Assembly: GCF_018139145.2 (NCBI RefSeq)
Contig: NC_059500.1
Location: 26,393,437-26,457,436, forward strand
Source: Gymnogyps californianus
Lineage: Eukaryota > Chordata > Aves > Accipitriformes > Cathartidae
DNA length: 64,000 bases
Reading direction: 5' to 3'
Shown here: piece after piece, positions 57,601 to 64,000 of the stretch
Position numbering within the stretch: position 1 is the first letter of the stretch
How the letters are laid out: each line of letters opens with the position of its first letter
Notes under the pieces: model-generated
What the model was told of the DNA's origin: nothing
Databases searched by the model: none
Seen by the model: only the letters and a program-made list of their open reading frames with translations
Program-made: the position numbers and the translations under genes

Positions 57601-60600
57601 TGACGCTACCGCGGGCGATAAGCCTTCGGCTTAGTGTACCTACCCTCTCGGCTCCACTGGCCCCTGCCCCGGCCCTCTGCCTGTCCTGCGGGGGCCACGT
57701 CTGCTCGCCTCTCCTGTCCTCGTGTGGCAGCTGCAGTAAACGATAAAGGGGTATTTGTGAGGCGGCGGTCAGGGGTTAGGGCAGTGGTTTAATTTACTTG
57801 CCTGCACCTCTGACGTGGCACTGTTGCCATCTGCAGTGCAGCTTCCATCCTGACCGAGGCGTGCATGTGGTCTAATGGTGCGAACGGCCTGTTAGATGGT
57901 GTGAACTTGAAGGTGGAGATACCTAAGAAATGAGCGTATTCTGAAATGGCAGGGGTCTCTGTCAAAAGTGGCTCAGGCTTGCAAAAGCCAGGGAGGGATG
58001 TAGGCAAGTGTGTCCGTCTTATTTACAGGTTCCTGGAAGCACTTTGGTTGGAAAAGATGTATTCAAGGCTCCATGGGGAATTCCTGCTTCTGGTAGGAAC
58101 TGCAGACAGACGTAGGGGAAGTACTTGAAAGCTGGACTAAAAAAAACAGTTTTGTAGTTAGGATTGTAATTGTATGGGGGGAAAAAATGGGCATTAAAAA
58201 GTAAAATAGTTAAGTGTTAGCAGGTATGACTGTTTTGGCTAAGACCCTACAGCAAAAACAGCCCTGGTTGTATGGACGTTTCATTCTGTTTGCCGAAATA
58301 CTTTTCCTTGGCTGTAAAGCGGTGTATTCTTTTCCAGCTTGAAAGGTATTAAGAATTGATTACTGATTGTAAAAGTCAAAGACTTTTACAGACTATATGA
58401 TACGTTATGAATATTGAGAGAGATAGCATATGAATTATCTAAAGTAATATGGTTTATTCTAATAACAAAACCAGAAGATTTTCTAACTTGTTATTTTCCC
58501 TTTGTTTTTTTTTAAGATGAGGCCAAACAAAGTAAATTAGGTATTGGGGAAGAAAAATGAGTAGGGACATAGGAAACTAAATATCCAGGAAGGAAGCTCA
58601 TTTGATGTTGTGCTTTTAGGCAGCAATCCAGCAGACTATTGAAGCACTTAACAGTTTGCTGGATCAGGATCCTACTAAATACATTAAATATATATGGATA
58701 CTACATAATGGATTCTTTCTTCATTGGCTTATGTACACTCTTCCAAACTTTTATAGTAGAAACTGCCACTGCAGCAATGAGGTTAGAATTTCTGTTTAGC
58801 TGAAGTATAAGCTGTGGTCCTGCTCAGATGTATCTTATTGCTGTGCAACTTCATTTTGTTAGAATCAATAACCATGTACTACATGGAGAATGTTCACTGT
58901 TTCAGGCAAGAGTTTCACAAGCAAAAAGTAATGGAAGAATAAAGATTGTTCTGGACATCTTTTCTTGCCATGTGTGAAAGTCTGCGTCAAGCCAAAATGG
59001 TGCATCATCCCAGTGGTTAAGTGATAAATCATACCGGGCTAGTTTTGACTTCCAGCCATGCTTGGGTAACTGCAGGACTGGCCTTCAGAAGAGCCCTGAA
59101 TGAAGCTTGAATGCATGCCCCTGGCAGATAGAATATTTTAGTTGCTCTTCACCAGTACTCTTTTACTGTCAGAAATGCTAGTTAATTGACTTCTTTAAAA
59201 CAGAAACATGACTTTTATCATGGTAGCTTCACCTTCTTTCAGCTTTAGTTATCCAACTTAGCACAAACCAAAGCAACCAACTGAGTTGCTATCAGATGTA
59301 AATTTACAAGAAACTGCTGTGCCAGCCAAGATCACTAGAAACAGTACTCTGTTCTGGCTCCACTCCTTCGCTGCTCTGAAACACCCTCTTTCCTTGCAGA
59401 CAGGATTGTAGTGGTGAAAAGTTTATCTGTGCTAGTTCTCTCAGGTATGAGAATTTTACTTTAAAACACTAATCTTTTATGACAAGAGGCTTCGCTATTT
59501 TTGAAAGCCAGCTCTAAGTTGTGCAAAATGAAGTATTCAGTGGGGCAAAGGTCTTGTCCCTGTTTGAATGTGAAGTTCCTGGCATGCATTTGACATTGAT
59601 AACACAATAATGTTTAGCCCAGCTGTGTATGTAGAATATGATATTCTATAAATAACATACAGCATTTTATTTTCTGGGAGGAATGGAGTATATAAAAGCA
59701 GGCATAATCACTCTTTAGAGCTCTTCATGTCCTTCCCATCCCCAGTATAATAAAGGTAGGTGAGAATCTATAAATTGAAAAATAAACATCCTGACTTACA
59801 CATTTGGCTTTCAAATAGCATCACTGTATAATGAGATAACATGGATTCCAGAGTGACTGGATACTGTCACTTCACCATAATTATGTGCCACTTAGCAGAT
59901 ATGGCAGACAAACTGGTTACTCTTTTTAGCAGGCTATGTGTTTTCACATTGTCTAGTCTTGGGAGACTGGCAGGATAAGGAAGAAATTTGCTTAATGCTG
60001 TGGATAACCAGCATTCATTAAGAAATTATGACATGGCAGACCCCAAGCCTGGTCCTGCTCTTGTAGACATCAATTAGAGCAGGATCAAACTGCTGTTCCA
60101 TCTAATCTTCATTGCTGCTGGAGCAGATTTGAAAAAAAAAAAAAATCACTGAAATCACATGGAGCCTGCATGAATATTGCTGCCTGTGAATATTTCTGCT
60201 TGTCATTAATTGCTAATTATTTTGATGCTATTCTTGCTAGACCCAAACCTTTCCTGTACCAATGACGCATTTTACTAATGACACTGTAGTTTATTAATGT
60301 GATCTGGGAAGTCAGCCCATGTCAGGGAATGAATTGTTACCTTACATGCAGAGTCTGGTTTGGGACTTCAGAATCTAATTGTCAGATGAATTAATGAACA
60401 AAATTAATTTCTGTCAGTTTTTGTCTGGGGATTTTTTTTCCTATTTGTCTATGTGGTTTTTTTCCGACTAGAGTGGCTCTTTGGACACATCTGTTCTCCA
60501 GCACACCTGCATTTGAGAGCTATCCAAATGTTTAAGAATGAGAAGAGCAATTTCTTTGGTCTCATTTTTCCCTCCTGTCCAATGAATATAGTGGAGTCTC

Positions 60601-60853
60601 CATTGTTTGGAAGTTTTAAAATACAGGTTGATAAAAACAACTTTGCATAGAACAAAATTAGCGTGTCAAGCAGTGTTCCTTATTGCTTAAGTTGATAGCA
60701 TGGGGATATCAAGAGCAGTGCAGTGGATGGTGTAACATCCTCTTAGATGCTACATTATCAGGATACCTCTGAACTACAAAGAAACCAGTAAAAACTGAAT
60801 ATGTGCTCCTCTGACAGTTGCTCCATCTAACAAATACTGTGCATTTTGTTCAG
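57601..60853 (+). other. GIN1 intron 1 (beyond the CpG island)
   Basis: CpG content falls quickly after 57750, and the rest is AT-rich unique sequence. A weak tRNA-SINE/MIR-like segment is at about 59005..59080. No other element was recognised. Confidence 0.6.
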
Positions 60854-60860
60854 GTTAGCA

Positions 60861-60999
60861 ATGGTCCGTAGTGGAAAAAATGGTGGGCTCCACCTGAAGC
60901 AGATCGCATACTACAAGCGAACAGGGGAGTATCATCCCACAACGTTATCAAGTGAAAGAAGTGGAATCAGGAGAGCAGCCAAAAAATTTGTTTTCGAAG
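60861..60999 (+). CDS. GIN1: GIN1 first coding exon
   Basis: This exon encodes residues 1-46 and one base of the next codon. The acceptor TTTTGTTCAG ends at 60853 and seven 5'UTR bases precede the ATG. The donor GAAG|GTAAAA follows 60999. Confidence 0.93.
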
Positions 61000-63500
61000 G
61001 TAAAAATATTCTCTCAAACTACTCTGAAAATAGATTTTTAGGTGAACATTTGCTGTTACAGGAAAAAAAAGTGGGATCTTGCTCTGCAGCATACTGTGAT
61101 TTTAATATACATTCTCTAAGAAACAAACACTCTGCTTAACCCTTGTTAATATATAACAGGATGTTTACAGAAACAGAAACTCAATCTGCTTTAGTCCTTT
61201 CCAGGAGGGATTTCCATATCTATCTAAAAGCCAAACCTTGTTCTAGATACTGTGAAAATACATAGCCATTGCAGTCCATAATTCAAAGGACTACAAAAAG
61301 GGAAATCCAGATCTGCAGCTGTAGACAAGGAGTGCTCAGTCCGATCTGAAGGATGCTGTGTGTGGCTGGGTAGAAGTGCAAGTATGGGTTTGCCATCTGT
61401 CACCTTAGAGCCTCCCGGCCTTCCCAGCTTTATTGCATCCCTGTGAGGAGGTATTTGAGCCTTTGTAGTCTGCTGTGCTCTCTCAGTCCCATCAGACCTG
61501 CCAAGTCTATGTAGAGAGAAGGCAGGGAGGAGTTAAAGCTGCGAATTGCAATGTCTGGTTGCTGGCAGGCAGACAATAAGTCTCATAACATGTCCTGCCT
61601 CCCCTTCCCACCCCTGCCATTAGCTTGTGTTTCAGTCAGACTTCCTGTGGGAACGTTGTATGCATTCTGACTTGCCCTTGTAATGCCTCATGTCCAGATT
61701 AATAAACATAGGTGAACAACTGGCTCTTTGGAGAAAATAATTAAAGTATTTGTAAATAAAAAGCTACATTTACACAGAAGTGAATTGAAGTTGATTTAAT
61801 AAATTCTGCACCGAATCATGCCCGGTAGTTTAGTAAACTAAACAAAAGACAAAGCACTTGCATATAATTTGCTGGTACTTTTCTTCTTTCAGAAAATAAA
61901 TTGTTCTATGTTGGAAAAGACAGAAAACAAATGCGCCTGGTAATTGTTTCAGATGAAGAGAAGAAAAAGGTGCTTGAGAAATGCCATGAAAATGCTGCTG
62001 GTACTCATCATGGCATATCAAGGACACTGACTTTAGTGGAATCTAATTACTACTGGACCTCTGTAACAAATGATGTCAAGCAGTGGGTATGGTCTCATAG
62101 CTGCGGGGTATTTTTTAATGTAGTCTGTTACAAACGTTTTGTAATCATATGACTTTGATACGGCAAGCACCCATACTGCTTCATGATGAGGAAACGTAAG
62201 CTTACAATCAAACCGTAAATGATCTTCTTGGCAAAGCGTAGTGTTTCCTTTTTTCTTTTACTACTGACCACTGTATTTGTTTGCATATTGCTGTGTGTTA
62301 CCCAGTGGTGGGGAGCCATACTGCCTTTAAGTATGCAGGGCACATCTGATCTTTGAGAGGGATTTCTCTTGCAAGGATTCTTATATATCTTTGTTAGGAT
62401 GCAGTGTACCCTCCCAAGGATATGTGGCCAGAGTGACTGCTGGCAGATAAGAATACAGAAGTGGTGCCTTACAATTAGGTGTGTTCAGGAAATAGTTAAA
62501 CAAATCACTGCTTGGGAAAGTTCCTTCTCCTTCAACCAAAGACACATGGACGTGATCCCCAGGCAGAATGTGATCCTCGAGGAAGCTGTATGTAAATGTC
62601 CTTTATGGCCAAATTATTGTTGCTATCAGCTTGCTGCATCACCTGAATGCTTTGGGTTCATGCGCAACTGTAACGTGAACTGAAAATGAGTCTTTGCTTT
62701 CAATTCAGACTTGGACAAAGGGGCTCTGTCCTGTAGATAAAGCTGATCCATGTTATGCATGGAAGATTATGTATACTGCCGATATTTTTCAGCCACAGCG
62801 TACACAGTAGAACCAAAAGGGGAATGATTGGGACTTTCTTTTGATCCCAGCTGCTTCATACTTCCTTTAGTATTTACAGATGGTAATGGATATTAGAATT
62901 TATACTGTGGACTTGAAAGAGCACAGTGCTTTCAGGATGGGGAGAGTTCAGCTATGAATTCCTGTACTTGTCCTTCTCCTGGCCTTCACTGTTGTTTGGT
63001 TTTGTTTTGTTTTTATGCTGGGGCTGAGAAAGCTAAGGGTAGAAAATGATAAGAGATGATGAAATGAATTTGTTTTGCATTGCCTGGTCTGACCTAACTT
63101 ACAGAGGAATAGTGGAGATTTATGATCCTGCTGATTGTCTTAAACCTTCACCATTGCTTTTTATTGATAGCATCTTCCCTGATTTTTGCACTAGGTGTAT
63201 GCTTGCCGGCATTGCCAAGTGGCAAAGAATACAACCACCACAGCACCCAAAACACACCCTATCAAAGCAGAGGACCCGTGGACAGCAGTCGTTATAGACC
63301 TAATGGGACCTTTTAATGTTACCAACAGAAGCCACAAGTACATCATAATTATGACAGATTTGTTTACAAGGTGGACTGTTATCCTGCCGCTGCATGACAC
63401 TTCAGCAGCTGAAATTGCTAAGGCAATCGGAAATGTGTTTTTCTTATATGGGCCACCTCAAAAAATGCCCATTGATCAAGGGAAGGAGCTTGTTTATCAG
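60861..63500 (+). CDS. GIN1: GIN1, Gypsy retrotransposon-derived integrase 1 (5' part, runs off the window)
   Basis: This is a single-copy vertebrate host gene domesticated from a Gypsy/GIN-type integrase; its cellular role is not established. Three coding exons (139, 194 and 306 nt) give residues 1-213 in one frame with GT-AG introns. Visible features are an integrase HHCC zinc-binding module with H78, H85, C115 and C118, then an RNase H-like core with D146 in VVIDLMGPF and D205 in MPIDQGKELV at the positions of the first two catalytic acids. The third acid would lie in an exon beyond 64000. The ATG at 60861 follows an acceptor by seven bases and begins MVRSGKNGGLHLKQIAYYKR. There is no LTR or gag sequence around it, the gene has introns, and it sits head to head with PPIP5K2 as in mammals, so it is a domesticated gene rather than an inserted element. 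Confidence 0.95.
61000..63194 (+). other. GIN1 introns 2 and 3
   Basis: Introns 61000..61892 and 62087..63194, GT-AG. A moderately GC-rich patch at 61320..61680 matches nothing I recognise. Confidence 0.6.
61893..62086 (+). CDS. GIN1: GIN1 second coding exon (zinc-binding histidines)
   Basis: This exon encodes residues 47-111. The HHCC histidines H78 and H85 are seven apart (CHENAAGTHHG), followed by the usual YYW...VKQW helix. The acceptor is TTCTTTCAG and the donor TGG|GTATGG. Confidence 0.94.
63195..63500 (+). CDS. GIN1: GIN1 third coding exon (zinc cysteines, integrase core)
   Basis: This exon encodes residues 112-213. It starts VYACRHCQVAK with C115 and C118, continues through D146 and TDLFTRW, and ends IDQGKELVYQ. 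It is 306 nt, phase 0 to 0, with donor CAG|GTAAGT at 63501. Confidence 0.94.
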
Positions 63501-64000
63501 GTAAGTATTTACATGGCTCATTTCTTTTTTTTTCCCAAGAAAAAATATATTTCCCCCTGTATTAAATTTGAATTTTAGACCATTCTCGAAAAAAAACCTG
63601 TAAATATTTTTTTCTTTAATTAAAAAAAAAAGGGAAAAAAAAGAAGTTAACACATGCAGAAAATGACAAACCAATTATTTGCAATTGTAACATTTTGCAG
63701 CGTTTTCCAGGGTATTATTCTTTATCTAAAGAACAAAGCAAAATGATTTCCTGGCAGTCATAGCACAGGTTTTGTCACTCAGTTGAGCTGGCACAAGCTT
63801 TCACACTCCAACACGCTGTGTTTCATTCATCCATATTGTCCAGTATAGCAGATAGCTAAGGGTATTTTTGACACTGGCCTATAGTGATTATGAAGAACTC
63901 TTCACACTTTGATCCTCTCGGAGATGATGAAATCATGAGACTATGATACGAAGGAAATGGCAAATTGAGTTAGTGGCAGAAATATGTTTAGAAACCACCA
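63501..64000 (+). other. GIN1 intron 4, incomplete
   Basis: The donor GTAAGT starts at 63501. A-rich tracts lie at 63580..63645. The next exon is outside the window. Confidence 0.7.

Noticed and set aside
57840..57900. tRNA-like sequence GTGGTCTAATGGT
   Set aside because: No acceptor-stem pairing or B box could be made from the flanks.

Overview
The window is vertebrate nuclear DNA, almost certainly from a bird. Long AT-rich introns hold short phase-consistent exons, the interspersed repeats are CR1 LINEs with their typical ATTCTATG tails, and the LTRs are of avian ERVL-like type with 5-bp target-site duplications. The TGTCCTGG...CCACGACA LTR is one I associate with neoavian rather than galliform genomes (inference). 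There is no operon-like or prokaryotic content.

Two genes are arranged head to head around one CpG island. PPIP5K2, the bifunctional inositol pyrophosphate kinase/phosphatase, is on the minus strand. I could place 30 coding exons between 45163 (ATG) and 4324 (TGA). They sum to 3750 bases, or 1249 residues plus stop, with every splice phase consistent. A probable non-coding first exon ends at 56933, the 5'UTR continues at 45421..45164, and a poly(A) signal lies at 2643..2648. GIN1, a host gene domesticated from a Gypsy-type integrase, is on the plus strand. It has a probable non-coding first exon ending at 57194 and coding exons at 60861..60999, 61893..62086 and 63195..63500. Its remaining exons lie beyond the right edge.

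Region by region: 1..2625 is downstream intergenic sequence with no gene seen. 2626..4323 is the PPIP5K2 3'UTR. 4324..45163 holds the PPIP5K2 coding exons and introns, with two CR1 fragments (about 26.4-27.6 kb and 28.5-29.1 kb), a nested pair of same-family LTRs (34544..35743) and an old internally deleted LTR (41161..41341). 45422..56932 is PPIP5K2 intron 1, which carries a 1.44-kb LTR interrupted by a CR1 (52180..53623). About 56380..57600 is the shared CpG island, with an ETS site, an NRF1-like site and two opposed ZNF143-type motifs. 57195..64000 is GIN1 and its introns.

No undescribed gene system was found. The points most worth a second look are the LTR-in-LTR nesting with both target duplications intact, the CR1-in-LTR nest with a perfect 26-bp tandem repeat, a GC-AG intron in PPIP5K2, a 63-nt in-frame candidate cassette exon, a possible upstream ORF spliced across the PPIP5K2 leader, and the paired ZNF143-type motifs in the bidirectional promoter. 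All exon coordinates come from reading the sequence by eye and from memory of the families; no alignment was run.
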